Assembly: GCA_963707015.1 (NCBI GenBank)
Contig: CAVPOO010000009.1
Coordinates: forward strand, 372,001 to 436,000
Origin: CAVPOO01 sp963707015
Lineage (GTDB): Bacteria; Pseudomonadota; Gammaproteobacteria; Thiohalobacterales; Thiohalobacteraceae
DNA length: 64,000 nucleotides
Reading direction: 5' to 3'
The first letter of the stretch is position 1, and each line of letters starts with the position of its first letter. Made by a program: the position numbers and the translations under genes. The notes under the pieces are model-generated. The model searched no databases and had not been told where the DNA came from. It saw nothing but the letters and a program-made list of their open reading frames with translations. Of the stretch, positions 46,971 through 56,512 are shown piece by piece.

Positions 46971-48338
46971 ATGAACGACAGCATCCAGATGACCTCCGAG
47001 ATTACGGAAGAGCACTTGATCGACACCCTGATCGAGCAGGTCCGCGCGGGTGACGCCGAGGCCTTGCACCGCCGTCTGGCCACCTTGCACGAGGCGGAGA
47101 TTGCCGATGCCCTCGAGGCCATGCCGGGCGCGGAGCGGCGTTTCCTGTGGGCGCAGGTGCCGGAGCATCTGCAGGCCGAGGTGCTGACCTGGGTTGACGA
47201 CGGGGTTCGCGTCACGCTGCTGGAAGGCCTGGCCGAGGCGGAGGCCGTGGCCGCCGTGGCCGACATGGATACGCCCGATCTGGCCGAGGTGGTGGACAGT
47301 GTTTCCGAGGAGCTGGCGGGCGCTATTATCAGTTCGCTCGACTGGGACGAGCGCATGCTGGTGGAGGAACGCCTGCGCTACCCGGAAGATTCCGCCGGGC
47401 GGCTGATGGAGACCGAGTGGGTGGCGGTGCGCGCCGACGTTACGCTCGAGGTGGTAAGCCGTTACCTGAAGTGGCGTGGTGATCTGCCGCCGCACACCGA
47501 TGGCCTGATGGTGGTCGATCGTGAGGGAACCTACGTGGGCAAGCTGCCGGTGAGCAAGCTGCTCACCCTCGACGAGGACCTGCAGGTGGGCGATGTCATG
47601 GAGGCGGACGCCGACTGGGTGCTGGCGCAAGCCAGCGAGCGCGAGGTGGCAGACCTGTTCGAGCGTCGCGATCTGGTCTCGGTGGCGGTGGTGGATCCCG
47701 ACCACAGGCTCATCGGCCGCATTACCGTCGACGATATCATCGACATCATTCGCGAAGAGGCCGAGCACCAGTTCATGCACATGGCCGGGCTGGCGGAGGG
47801 GGAGGACCTGTTCGCCCCGATTCTGGACAGCGCCAGGCGCCGTTTGTTCTGGCTTGCGATCAATCTGGCCACCGCCTTCCTGGCCGCCGGCGTGATTGGC
47901 CTGTTCGAGGCCACGCTGGACAAGATCGTGGCGCTGGCGGTGCTCATGCCGATCGTCGCCAGCATGGGCGGCATCGCCGGCAGCCAGACCCTGACCCTGG
48001 CCATCCGGGGTCTGGCGCTGGGACAGATCAGTTCCACCAACACGCGCTGGCTGGCCATCAAGGAGATCGCCATCGCCGCCATCAACGGTCTGGTCTGGGC
48101 AGTGGTGGTCGGCCTCATCGCCTGGAGCTGGTTTGGTGATTTGCGCATTGGATTGATCCTGGGTGTGGCGATGGTCGTCAACCTGTTCGCCGCCGCCGCC
48201 GCGGGTCTCGCGGTTCCGCTGCTGCTCGAGCGGGTGGGCATAGACCCGGCGCTGTCCGGATCGGTGATCCTCACCACGGTCACCGACGTGGTGGGTTTCA
48301 TGAGCTTCCTCGGCCTGGCGACCCTGTTCCTGCTGTGA
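46971..48338 (+). CDS. mgtE: MgtE family magnesium channel
   Basis: A 455-residue Mg2+ channel with an N-terminal superhelical domain (about 20-125), a CBS pair (about 130-250, LMETEWVAVRADVTLEVV) and five TM helices containing VLMPIVASMGGIAGSQTLTL and LTTVTDVVGFMSFLGLA. The cytoplasmic domains close the channel when Mg2+ is high. The ATG at 46971 has GAGGGAAGTG in front. Monocistronic after tamAB. Confidence 0.95.
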   Translation: MNDSIQMTSEITEEHLIDTLIEQVRAGDAEALHRRLATLHEAEIADALEAMPGAERRFLWAQVPEHLQAEVLTWVDDGVRVTLLEGLAEAEAVAAVADMDTPDLAEVVDSVSEELAGAIISSLDWDERMLVEERLRYPEDSAGRLMETEWVAVRADVTLEVVSRYLKWRGDLPPHTDGLMVVDREGTYVGKLPVSKLLTLDEDLQVGDVMEADADWVLAQASEREVADLFERRDLVSVAVVDPDHRLIGRITVDDIIDIIREEAEHQFMHMAGLAEGEDLFAPILDSARRRLFWLAINLATAFLAAGVIGLFEATLDKIVALAVLMPIVASMGGIAGSQTLTLAIRGLALGQISSTNTRWLAIKEIAIAAINGLVWAVVVGLIAWSWFGDLRIGLILGVAMVVNLFAAAAAGLAVPLLLERVGIDPALSGSVILTTVTDVVGFMSFLGLATLFLL

Positions 48339-48513
48339 GCGGCCGGGGACCTGTCCGTGTTTCGTGCTATTCTGCGTTGCCCGGCGCCCGCCTCTGCAAC
48401 GCTGCGCCCGAGGATCGCTGTTGCCTGGGACTGTCCTGAGAAGCCGATGTGCAGCGGGACCCCTGGGCGCAGATCGAGGCTTGTATTCCTGAATAGACGG
48501 AGCGTTCGCGACA

Positions 48514-48960
48514 ATGACTGGCAGGCCGGACCATGAGCTGCTGCAGATCGGCTGGCGGGAGTGGGTGGCATTCCCGGGCCTGAAAATCCGCAAGATAAAG
48601 GCCAAGATCGATACCGGGGCGAGAACCTCGGCGCTGCACGCGTTCTATGTCGATCCCTATCGCGACAAGGGTGTTGCGATGGTGCGCTTCGGTATCCACC
48701 CGCGTCAGAAGCGAACCGACATCGAAATCGAGTGTCACGCCGAGGTAGCCGATCGCCGGCACGTGTCAGATTCCGGTGGGCATCGGGAAAAACGCTATGT
48801 TATCGTCAGTACGGTGGAGCTCGGGGGGGTTGGCTGGCCGATTGAGCTGACCTTGACCAATCGCGACACGATGCGCTTTCGCGTCCTGCTGGGGCGCACG
48901 GCCATGGAAGAGCGGGTACTGATCGATCCGGGTGCATCCTTCCTGCTGGGGAGACGATAG
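48514..48960 (+). CDS. RimB-like retropepsin-type protease (RimK-associated)
   Basis: A 148-residue member of the 'ATP-dependent zinc protease' family, a retropepsin-like aspartic fold found beside rimK genes. The active-site loop is KAKIDTGARTSALHA near residues 31-45. A second conserved stretch is FRVLLGRTAMEERVLIDPGASFLLG. In some bacteria RimB-type proteins remove or limit the glutamate tails added by RimK. It is followed 2 bp later by a miniature RimK frame and then an AspA/AstE-like gene, the usual order for this cluster. Confidence 0.9.
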   Translation: MTGRPDHELLQIGWREWVAFPGLKIRKIKAKIDTGARTSALHAFYVDPYRDKGVAMVRFGIHPRQKRTDIEIECHAEVADRRHVSDSGGHREKRYVIVSTVELGGVGWPIELTLTNRDTMRFRVLLGRTAMEERVLIDPGASFLLGRR

Positions 48961-48962
48961 AC

Positions 48963-49190
48963 GTGTCGCAGGCGTTCATCCGGGAGGCCGGTGGCTCGGA
49001 CAGCCGGGCCTTTAACGTATGCGGGGTGGATATACCGCATTCGAATCCTGGTCCCCTCGTCATGGAGGTGAATGCCTCACCTGGCCTGGGGGGCGAGAAA
49101 ACGACGGGAAATGATGTGACATCTATGATCATCGAATTGACTGAGAAGAACGCGAAACCGCACCGGACGCACACGCGAGGCAAAGGCTGA
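48963..49190 (+). CDS. Miniature RimK (internally deleted), probably remnant
   Basis: A 75-residue frame from a GTG at 48963, with GGGGAGA upstream. It joins the RimK segment SQAFIREAGGSDSRAF directly to the C-terminal NVCGVDIPHSNPGPLVMEVN and ASPGLGGEKTTGND. Compared with the complete RimK at 38857-39777, the first ~175 residues and ~45-50 internal residues are missing, yet the frame is kept. It retains the Mg-binding MEVNASPG motif but not the nucleotide-binding part, so ligase activity is not expected. It lies exactly where the cluster normally carries rimK. Confidence 0.7.
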   Translation: MSQAFIREAGGSDSRAFNVCGVDIPHSNPGPLVMEVNASPGLGGEKTTGNDVTSMIIELTEKNAKPHRTHTRGKG

Positions 49191-49191
49191 A

Positions 49192-50241
49192 GTGGCCGTC
49201 AACCCTGTTGAGATGAACGGCACCGTGGTGCAACCCGGGACCCGGGTAACCATCGATCTGCCGGTCGCGCGACTCTATACGCACACGGATCTGTATATGC
49301 CTGTGCAGATCATCCACGGCATCCGTCCCGGTCCCAGGCTGTTCATCAGTGCGGCGATCCATGGCGACGAACTCAACGGTGTCGAGATTATTCGCCGCCT
49401 GCTGCGCCATGCAGGATTGAAGCGCTTACGCGGTACACTGTTTGCGATTCCCATCGTTAATATCCACGGGTTTCTGGACCAATCACGGTATCTTCCCGAC
49501 CGGCGTGATCTGAATCGCAGCTTTCCCGGCAGCGCGCGCGGTTCTCTGGCGGCGCGGGTAGCCTACCTGTTCATGAAGGAGATCGTATCGCAGTGCAGCC
49601 ACGGCATCGATTTGCACACGGGCGCTGTGCACCGGGAAAACCTGCCCCAGATCCGCGCCAATCTCGATGATCCTGCCACCGCGGAACTGGCCCGCGTTTT
49701 TGGTGTGCCGGTGCTCATCAATGCCGATTTGCGCGACGGGTCGCTTCGCCAGGCCGCTGCGGAACAGGGCATCCCGATGCTGCTCTACGAGGCAGGCGAG
49801 GCCTTGCGTTTCGACGAGGTCGCGATCCGTGCCGGACTCCGCGGGATCCTCAGGGTGATGCGCACCCTGGGCATGCTGCCGACCAAGACGGGCGTGAAGG
49901 TCGTCAGGCAGCCCCTGATGGCGCGCGCATCCTCGTGGATCAGGGCGCCGGAGAGCGGGATATTGCGGACCACGGTTCGCCTGGGCTCACGCGTAGAGAA
50001 GGGACAGGTGCTGGGTTACATCGGCGCCCCGTTTGGTGGATCCGAATACGAAGTTGAGGCGCCGGTCGATGGCATTGTGATCGGCCGCACGCGTCTGCCG
50101 CTGGTGCACGAAGGCGAGGCCGTCTATCACCTGGCACGCTTCAGCAAGATCGACGTGGTCGCCGAACACGTCGAGGCGTTTCACGCGCACTTGTCGCCAT
50201 CCGATTCGGAGGAACCGGAAGGGGAGGCCCCGGTGGTTTGA
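49192..50241 (+). CDS. Succinylglutamate desuccinylase/aspartoacylase family hydrolase
   Basis: A 349-residue M14-like zinc hydrolase. The metal-binding segments are AAIHGDELNGVEIIRRLL (His and Glu) and CSHGIDLHTGAVHRENLPQ (His), with FPGSARGSLAARVAYLF between. A C-terminal beta-domain follows (VRLGSRVEKGQVLGYIGAPFG). Members deacylate N-acyl amino acids; those in RimK clusters may act on glutamyl products (inference). It starts at a GTG one base after the mini-RimK stop, in the same transcript. Confidence 0.88.
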   Translation: MAVNPVEMNGTVVQPGTRVTIDLPVARLYTHTDLYMPVQIIHGIRPGPRLFISAAIHGDELNGVEIIRRLLRHAGLKRLRGTLFAIPIVNIHGFLDQSRYLPDRRDLNRSFPGSARGSLAARVAYLFMKEIVSQCSHGIDLHTGAVHRENLPQIRANLDDPATAELARVFGVPVLINADLRDGSLRQAAAEQGIPMLLYEAGEALRFDEVAIRAGLRGILRVMRTLGMLPTKTGVKVVRQPLMARASSWIRAPESGILRTTVRLGSRVEKGQVLGYIGAPFGGSEYEVEAPVDGIVIGRTRLPLVHEGEAVYHLARFSKIDVVAEHVEAFHAHLSPSDSEEPEGEAPVV

Positions 50242-50705
50242 GCGGGGCGGGCGCAAGCCCGCGGTGTGGCAGCGGCCGGGAGACCTTGAAGGCAGGCGCG
50301 GGACCCGGGTTGATCTGCCGGGACCGCGCGCACCCGCTGCCCGGAATCCGCTCGCGCGCGCCACTCGCCGTCATGCGGCTTCGCGCTGCCGTGCGACCGC
50401 TTGAAAACAGTGCCTCCAGCACCTCCCGCGCTCTCCCGGTCAGCTGTACAGACCACCGTTTCGATGGCATGAGACCCCCCGGACATTAATGAGTTATCAG
50501 ACACTTGACGGGTCGTGCCAAACGCTCGGCAAGGTGCCATTGACCGGGTACTTATCATTCGGGCTATACTGAATTGCAAATAATATTCCCGAGAAACATG
50601 CCACCCAGTTTCCCTATTCGGGCATCCGTGGATGCGGGTACAGCCCGGGCTGCAGGACGGGACCGCCTGGTAGCGGAAAGGGAAAGCGTGGTCTGGAGGA
50701 TCTGC
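50242..50705. other. Intergenic, nothing recognised
   Basis: 464 bp without a gene. It must hold the promoter of the OmpA/ATPase pair. The SD GGAGGA for the next gene is at 50695-50700. No repeat or RNA recognised. Confidence 0.45.
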
Positions 50706-51287
50706 TTGGAAAATCGCTTTGTGCCGGTGCGGATGACCTTCCTGGTCGCAATTGTCGCAGTCCTGGGAGGCTGTGCCGGATTTCCGGAAGGCTGGGGACT
50801 TGGCGGCGGGGCGGCTTCGAAAAACACGACCAGGCCGTTTTCCGACCAGGAGCTCATCGCCTCACTCCGGGAACTGAATGTGGAGGCTCAGGGGGAAGCG
50901 CGCGGAATCGTTGTGCGGTGCCCGGAACTCTCCTTTGGCCCCGAAAATACCCGCCTGGCGCCCAAGGCACGCAAGACCTTGCGCCAGATTGCCCTGCTGC
51001 TGAACGATCCCCGGGCGTCCGACCGCGCGATCATGGTGGAGGGTCATACGGACTCGACGGGCGCAAAATCCTACAACCTCGAACTTTCCAGAAAACGTGC
51101 CGAGACTGTCTCGCGCGAACTGATCTTCAATATGGTCCAGCGGCAGCGGATCAGTATCGACGGCCGCGGTGCGCAATTTCCCGTCGCGCCAAACGTGCTT
51201 GCCGATGGCCGGGACAATCCCGAGGGGCGCGGGAAAAACCGCCGCGTGGAAATTATCATTGCCTCGCAACAGGCGGAGACCCGGTAA
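50706..51287 (+). CDS. OmpA family peptidoglycan-binding lipoprotein
   Basis: A 193-residue protein with a lipoprotein signal (TFLVAIVAVLGGC). The C-terminal OmpA domain contains LSFGPENTRLAPKARKTL, VEGHTDSTGAKSYNLELS and GKNRRVEIII. These domains hold the outer membrane to peptidoglycan. I place the start at a TTG (50706) because GGAGGA lies 5 nt upstream and the result is a normal signal peptide; an ATG at 50733 is the alternative. The stop TAA shares its last A with the next ATG, so it is coupled to the ATPase-ankyrin gene. Confidence 0.88.
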   Translation: MENRFVPVRMTFLVAIVAVLGGCAGFPEGWGLGGGAASKNTTRPFSDQELIASLRELNVEAQGEARGIVVRCPELSFGPENTRLAPKARKTLRQIALLLNDPRASDRAIMVEGHTDSTGAKSYNLELSRKRAETVSRELIFNMVQRQRISIDGRGAQFPVAPNVLADGRDNPEGRGKNRRVEIIIASQQAETR

Positions 51288-53974
51288 TGTCTGTATCCGT
51301 GCATCAGGGCGTCCGCGGTCTGTCTGACAGCCACCTTGGCTTGCGGGATACGCCTTTCGGCCTGATGCCGGATCCGCGCTATTTCTATCCCAACCGGATG
51401 TATCAGGCGACGCTCGATCAGCTGAGCAGGCTGCGGGGTGAGCAAACGGGAATCATGATTCTGACGGGTAAGGCAGGCACCGGCAAGACCATCCTGCTGA
51501 AGCGCCTGATGCTGAACGAGGATGCGGGGCATTGCCGGTTCATCCATTCCGAGTATGCCAGTCTTTCCATGAATGATTATCTCGCGCTGGCCTGTAAGGA
51601 ACTCGAGGTCCAGGGTGAAGGCGACGCGTGCCCCCGGAATCTGGAGAACTTTCTCGCCGGGCAGGCCGCGTCAGGGCAGAAGGTCATATTCCTCATCGAT
51701 GAGGCCCATAACATTCCCCTGCGGTCCCTGACGGGTCTGGTCAACTGGATACTCGAGCTTGGAAAACGGGGAACACCGGCACGCGTTATTTTTTCCGGAC
51801 AGCCTGAACTGGAAAACAATCTCAGGATGGCGGGGCTGGGCGATCCTCGCGGGCTGTCTCTTGCCTGCCTCAGGCTGCAACAACTGGAACGCAGCGAAAC
51901 CGCGAACTTCATCCGTCACCGGCTGGACGTGAGCGGCGCCGGAGAAAAAATCCGCTTCACACCGGATGCCATCGCACGGATACACGAAAGTGCCAGGGGC
52001 ATACCGCGCGTCATAAATCTGATCTGTGGTTCCGCACTGCTCACCGCCCGTTCGCTGTCGGTACAGGAGGTTTCAAGAGACATCGTCGAGGATGTCATCG
52101 GGGCCTCCCCGATCGGCAGGCAGGTGGATTATATGGCGGAAGGCGAGACCCGGGTCGCTGAATATTTTCCATCGGTACCAGATGTGGGAGACACAGGTCA
52201 GGATCTGCGCGCGCCGGCGCTGGTCCGAGTGCCCGAGGCGGGCGACGGGCAGCCGGGCAGCAAAGCCGCCATTGCCGTTGCGTGGCTGGCGGACCTGATG
52301 GCGGGATTGGGCAGGTTCATGGCGCGGACCCTGTCTTCGCTAGCAGCACGCCCGGTGCATGTCGCGGGGGTTCTGGTAATGGGCCTGATATTCTATGGCC
52401 TGGTATCCCGTTTCAATCTGACACCGCCAGCCGGGACGCCCGGCGAGTCCCCGCTTGCCGATGTATCCCGCCTGCAACCGGCGGGTGAGGTACCGCTGCG
52501 CGAGCGGTACGGCGACGACGCTGCCGATCACGCCGGGCTTACCCCGGCGCCTGCGACATACCCCGGTTCAGAATCTGAAAGGATCGGAGCAGCCGCACCG
52601 GCCGACGCTATGTCACAGGTCGATACTCCGGTTGCCGGGGCCGATGCGGCTCCACCTGCCGCTCAGCCGGTTGGCCACGAGTCTGACGGCGCAACGCAGC
52701 GCCTTGATCCAGAGGAGGAACTGCCGGCTCTGGCCGCGCCAGAGAGTCTTGCCGGGGAACACGAGACACCACCGTCCCTGCCTCGGTCCGCGGAGGCTAT
52801 CGAGGGTCAGCCAGGCGGCAGTGTGGATGCGATCGCCGTGGCAACGCTATCGGTAGTCACTGCCCCTGAGGTGTCCACCGCGACTGAGTTTGCGCGGCGG
52901 TTCGATGGTGTGTCCGGGCCGCCGCGCCGGGTGCATTCAGACGAGTTTGTGGAGTCTTTGAGCCCGCAGCCGCCTGCCGAAATGGCGGACCGCGCGCCGT
53001 TGAGTGACGGGACCGCGTCAGGGACGCCTGAGGCGACGCCAGCGCTGCCGGCACCCGCTAACCGCTCCGAAATATCCGCCGAGGCGCAGAGCGACGGAGA
53101 CCTTGCGACCGGTCAGGACGTAACCGCTTTGCTACAGGAGGCAGAGGCCCTCGTCGCGACAAGAAAATATACGACGCCCCCGGAGGCCAATGCACTGGCG
53201 GTCTATCGGAAGGTTATGCAGCTCGCACCCAACCATCCGCAGGCCGTGCAGGGCATGGAGCGGATCAGGACACAGTACATGCAGTGGGGTAGCGCCGCCG
53301 AAGGCAGGCAGCGCTGGTCAAAAGCCAACTATTATTACGGTCTGGCATTGATGGTGGACCCGGCATTCGGGGAGGCTCTGGCCGCCACCCAGAGAGTGGC
53401 GGCGAGCCAGCAAGATCTCAGGAACCAGGCCGCCCGCGCAGTGGCAGCGGAAAGACGGGATGCCAGGGACGCCTTGTCCGCCAGAGGCATCGAAATCAGC
53501 GAACAGGCGCTGTTCGATTATGCGGAGAAGGGTGATACCGATCTGGTTGAGCTCCTCTTGTCTGCCGGTGTGCCACCCGATCGCAGGCAGTCCGGCGGCT
53601 GGACTGCATTGATGTATGCGTCGATTCACGGCCACGCCCAGATCGTACGATTACTGATCCAGCAGGGCGCGTCGCTTAACCTGAAAAATGAGGACGGAAC
53701 GACCGCGCTTATTGCCGCGGCCTCGAACGGCCACCTGGGGGCTGTACGCGAGTTGCTGGACAACGGCGCAAACATAGACGCCCGCAACAACGATGGCTGG
53801 ACGCCTCTCATGTACGCGGCATGGAACGGTCAAATACGGGTCGTCGAAGAGTTGATCGCGCGACATGCGAATGTCGATATAAAGAACAGGAATAACTGGA
53901 CTGCCTGGACGGCGGCCGAGGACGCGGGACATTCAGAGATATTGAAAATATTGAAACGTGATAGAAACACCTGA
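51287..53974 (+). CDS. GspA/ExeA-like AAA ATPase fused to TM, helical and ankyrin repeat domains
   Basis: An 895-residue protein. The N-terminal ~290 residues are an ExeA/GspA-type ATPase: LRDTPFGLMPDPRYFYPN, Walker A GKAGTGKT (61-68), Walker B VIFLIDEAHNIP (about 133-144). A single TM helix follows at about 355-377, then a ~240-residue Pro/Ala/Glu-rich linker and a TPR-like helical part (ALAVYRKVMQLAPNHPQAVQ). The end has four or more ankyrin repeats (GGWTALMYASIHGHAQIVRL onward). ExeA normally ends in a peptidoglycan-binding domain that helps build type II secretins; here ankyrins replace it. It is coupled to an OmpA lipoprotein gene. Confidence 0.88.
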   Translation: MSVSVHQGVRGLSDSHLGLRDTPFGLMPDPRYFYPNRMYQATLDQLSRLRGEQTGIMILTGKAGTGKTILLKRLMLNEDAGHCRFIHSEYASLSMNDYLALACKELEVQGEGDACPRNLENFLAGQAASGQKVIFLIDEAHNIPLRSLTGLVNWILELGKRGTPARVIFSGQPELENNLRMAGLGDPRGLSLACLRLQQLERSETANFIRHRLDVSGAGEKIRFTPDAIARIHESARGIPRVINLICGSALLTARSLSVQEVSRDIVEDVIGASPIGRQVDYMAEGETRVAEYFPSVPDVGDTGQDLRAPALVRVPEAGDGQPGSKAAIAVAWLADLMAGLGRFMARTLSSLAARPVHVAGVLVMGLIFYGLVSRFNLTPPAGTPGESPLADVSRLQPAGEVPLRERYGDDAADHAGLTPAPATYPGSESERIGAAAPADAMSQVDTPVAGADAAPPAAQPVGHESDGATQRLDPEEELPALAAPESLAGEHETPPSLPRSAEAIEGQPGGSVDAIAVATLSVVTAPEVSTATEFARRFDGVSGPPRRVHSDEFVESLSPQPPAEMADRAPLSDGTASGTPEATPALPAPANRSEISAEAQSDGDLATGQDVTALLQEAEALVATRKYTTPPEANALAVYRKVMQLAPNHPQAVQGMERIRTQYMQWGSAAEGRQRWSKANYYYGLALMVDPAFGEALAATQRVAASQQDLRNQAARAVAAERRDARDALSARGIEISEQALFDYAEKGDTDLVELLLSAGVPPDRRQSGGWTALMYASIHGHAQIVRLLIQQGASLNLKNEDGTTALIAAASNGHLGAVRELLDNGANIDARNNDGWTPLMYAAWNGQIRVVEELIARHANVDIKNRNNWTAWTAAEDAGHSEILKILKRDRNT

Positions 53975-54172
53975 CCCGCCCCCGCCTGCACTCGCAGCCA
54001 GGTACCGGGGATCGCGGCCTTGTCTCTAAACGGGTGCCAGTCCACGGAGGCAGCAGTGAATCGGGTATGACAGACGCCGCCCTGCCAAGACAGGGCGGAC
54101 GAACGTTGTCAAGCGTTGAATCCCGTTGTCAAGCGCCCCGCCTCGCGGGTGCTGCGGCAATGGGCAGGCGCC

Positions 54173-54336
54173 CTAGCCCGCATTTCTCACCAGGATGACA
54201 CGCCCTCGCTTGATCTTTGAATCCACAAACCATTTTCCTCAGTCGGAAATACAGCCCGTATTCCGCTCCATCGGAAAATGGTTTGTGAATCCAAATCTCT
54301 GCGCGATCATCGTGCCCCCCGGTAAGAAATGCGGGC
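54173..54336. mobile_element. MITE (d), near-identical to MITE (c)
   Basis: It begins CTAGCCCGCATTTCTCACCA and ends GGTAAGAAATGCGGGC, with AAG in place of the last TAG. The ~130 bp interior differs from 30697-30863 at only about one base. It lies in the 53975-54481 gap between the ATPase-ankyrin and transglycosylase genes; the rest of that gap holds nothing recognised. Confidence 0.85.
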
Positions 54337-54481
54337 AAGCTGTTCGGAAGGCGCGTTTATTGCCGTCTGCCGGTTTCCGCCATCCCCCGGCAGGCGCCGC
54401 AGCGAGGCCTGGCACTTGCCGCGGGCATCTATACCATAGTACATTCGCCATCCGGACCGACGGGGGCTTTATAATAGAACA

Positions 54482-56512
54482 ATGCGCAACCTTCGGATGC
54501 CACAACCAACCGTTCTACTTGCTGCGCTCCTCGCACTGGTCGCGGTGTGCGTCACGGCTGCCGAAGACGAACTGCTTCCCCGGCCGGATTCGTTACAGCC
54601 GGCGATTGCCTTCTGGACGCGCGTTTACACCGAGGTGGATTCCCTCGCGGGCTATGTCCATGACAGCCGGAATCTGGGCGTCGTCTACGAGACGCTGCAC
54701 TTCAAGTGGTACAGCAGCCCGCAGGACCAGGACCGAAGCATCGAGAAGGCGGCACAACGCTATCGAACAGCACTGCTGGCACTGGCCGAGGGCAAGCGTG
54801 AGGAGCTGAGCGACGCCGAACAAACGGCGCTCGCCCTGTGGGGGGAGAATGCCGACAGCGAGCGGCTGAAGACGGCCGCAGGTAACGTGCGTTTTCAACG
54901 GGGTCAGTCGGACCGCTTCCGAGACGGCATGATTCGCGCGGGCGCGTGGGAAGACCACATCCAGGAGACCCTGCGGGAGCTCGACCTGCCTCCGGAGCTC
55001 GCCGCGCTGCCCCATGTCGAATCGTCCTACCATCCGGTCGTGCGCTCATCGGTCGGGGCGGCAGGCCTGTGGCAGTTCACGCGGTTTACGGGAAGACGCT
55101 ATCTGCGCGTCGATCATGTAGTCGACGAACGCCTTGACCCGATGAAATCAACCGAAGGCGCCGCGCGCTTCCTGCAACAGAACTATTCCGTGCTGAAGAG
55201 CTGGCCTCTGGCAATCACAGCCTACAACCACGGTCTGTCGGGGGTGCGCCGCGCCGTGCGTGAAACGGGCAGCACCGACATCGGCGATATTGTGCGTGAC
55301 TACCGGGGGCGCCGTTTCGGTTTTGCGTCCCGCAACTTCTACGCGGCGTTCCTTGCTGCGGTCGATGTCTCCCGCAATATCGACCAGTATTTCGGCGAGC
55401 TCGAGCGAGACAGCCCGGATGACTATGGGATCGTCGAGGTGCCCGCTTATCTTCCCATCGGGGCACTGACGCGGCGGCTGGATGTGGATGAGGACATTCT
55501 GAAGACACTCAATCCGGCCCTGCAGCGCTCGGTATGGGCCGGCGTCAAATACGTGCCAAAGGGCTACCAGTTGCGCCTGCCGGCCGGCACCGGAGACGGC
55601 GACGTTACGGAACTGCTCGAGCGCATCGCGATGGCAGACGGCTATGCCACACAGGCCCCGGATATTTTCTACAAGGTGCGGCGCGGTGACACGCTCTCGG
55701 CAATCGCCCTGCGTCATGAGGTCAGCGTACGCGACGTGATGGCACTGAATAATCTCCCCAGCAAGAACCGGATACGCATCGGTCAGTCGCTGCGCCTGCC
55801 CAATGCCTCGCCACCCGAGGTAATGCGGTTCGCTTCCCTGGAAGTCATTGCGGACGACAGCCAGACCGCGTCGTTCCCAACGCCCGATGCCGCAGGCGAA
55901 CCGGTGCCCGCCGCCGAGGAGGAGGCGCTCGTCGAGGTGGTGCTGAACGTCCAGGCGAGCGCCACCGGCGGCGTCACGCCGGAGGGCGCGCAGCGTGGAC
56001 TGTTCGCCGACCCGGCCGACTACGAGGTGGCCGCCGATCAGACCATTGAGGTTCAGGTGGCGGAAACGCTAAGCCATTATGCTGACTGGCTGGAGACACC
56101 GGCGCGCCAGATACGGGAGGTGAATGGCCTGCAGCGCGGACGACCGCTCGCGATGGGCCGTCGCATCAGGCTGGACTTCGCCAATGCGTCAACTGCGAGT
56201 TTCGAACAGCGGCGACTGGACTATCACCAGGGTATCCAGTCGGCGTACTTCAAGTGGCACCGGATCACGGGTGCCTGCAGCCATACCGTCAGGCCGGGCG
56301 ATTCGCTCTGGATCATTGCCGCCCGGGATTACGGGATCCCGGTTTGGCTGTTGCGCCAGTACAATCCGGATGTCGATTTTGGCGGCGTGCTCCCTCAAGG
56401 CGCCGCCCTCATGATCCCGCTGGTCGAAAAGGTCGAGGATGACAGCCCGGTCAACGGCTCTCAAACCAGCGTGAGCGCGGGCTCCTGTACGGGTCAGTAC
56501 CCGATTACCTGA
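54482..56512 (+). CDS. Lytic murein transglycosylase with LysM domains (MltD-like)
   Basis: A 676-residue secreted peptidoglycan lytic enzyme. Signal peptide LLAALLALVAVCVTAAED. The SLT domain (about 165-300) has the catalytic Glu in LPHVESSYHPVVRSSVGAAGLW, followed by ITAYNHGLSGVRRAV. A LysM domain is clear near 398-442 (YKVRRGDTLSAIALRHEVSV), and two further LysM-like repeats follow (QVAETLSHYADWL; HTVRPGDSLWIIAARDYGI). MltD cleaves glycan strands between MurNAc and GlcNAc. There is no lipobox, unlike E. coli MltD. Confidence 0.92.
   Translation: MRNLRMPQPTVLLAALLALVAVCVTAAEDELLPRPDSLQPAIAFWTRVYTEVDSLAGYVHDSRNLGVVYETLHFKWYSSPQDQDRSIEKAAQRYRTALLALAEGKREELSDAEQTALALWGENADSERLKTAAGNVRFQRGQSDRFRDGMIRAGAWEDHIQETLRELDLPPELAALPHVESSYHPVVRSSVGAAGLWQFTRFTGRRYLRVDHVVDERLDPMKSTEGAARFLQQNYSVLKSWPLAITAYNHGLSGVRRAVRETGSTDIGDIVRDYRGRRFGFASRNFYAAFLAAVDVSRNIDQYFGELERDSPDDYGIVEVPAYLPIGALTRRLDVDEDILKTLNPALQRSVWAGVKYVPKGYQLRLPAGTGDGDVTELLERIAMADGYATQAPDIFYKVRRGDTLSAIALRHEVSVRDVMALNNLPSKNRIRIGQSLRLPNASPPEVMRFASLEVIADDSQTASFPTPDAAGEPVPAAEEEALVEVVLNVQASATGGVTPEGAQRGLFADPADYEVAADQTIEVQVAETLSHYADWLETPARQIREVNGLQRGRPLAMGRRIRLDFANASTASFEQRRLDYHQGIQSAYFKWHRITGACSHTVRPGDSLWIIAARDYGIPVWLLRQYNPDVDFGGVLPQGAALMIPLVEKVEDDSPVNGSQTSVSAGSCTGQYPIT

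Noticed and set aside
46920..48605. Long minus-strand frame over mgtE
   Set aside because: It is an antisense shadow of mgtE, low complexity and His/Arg-rich.
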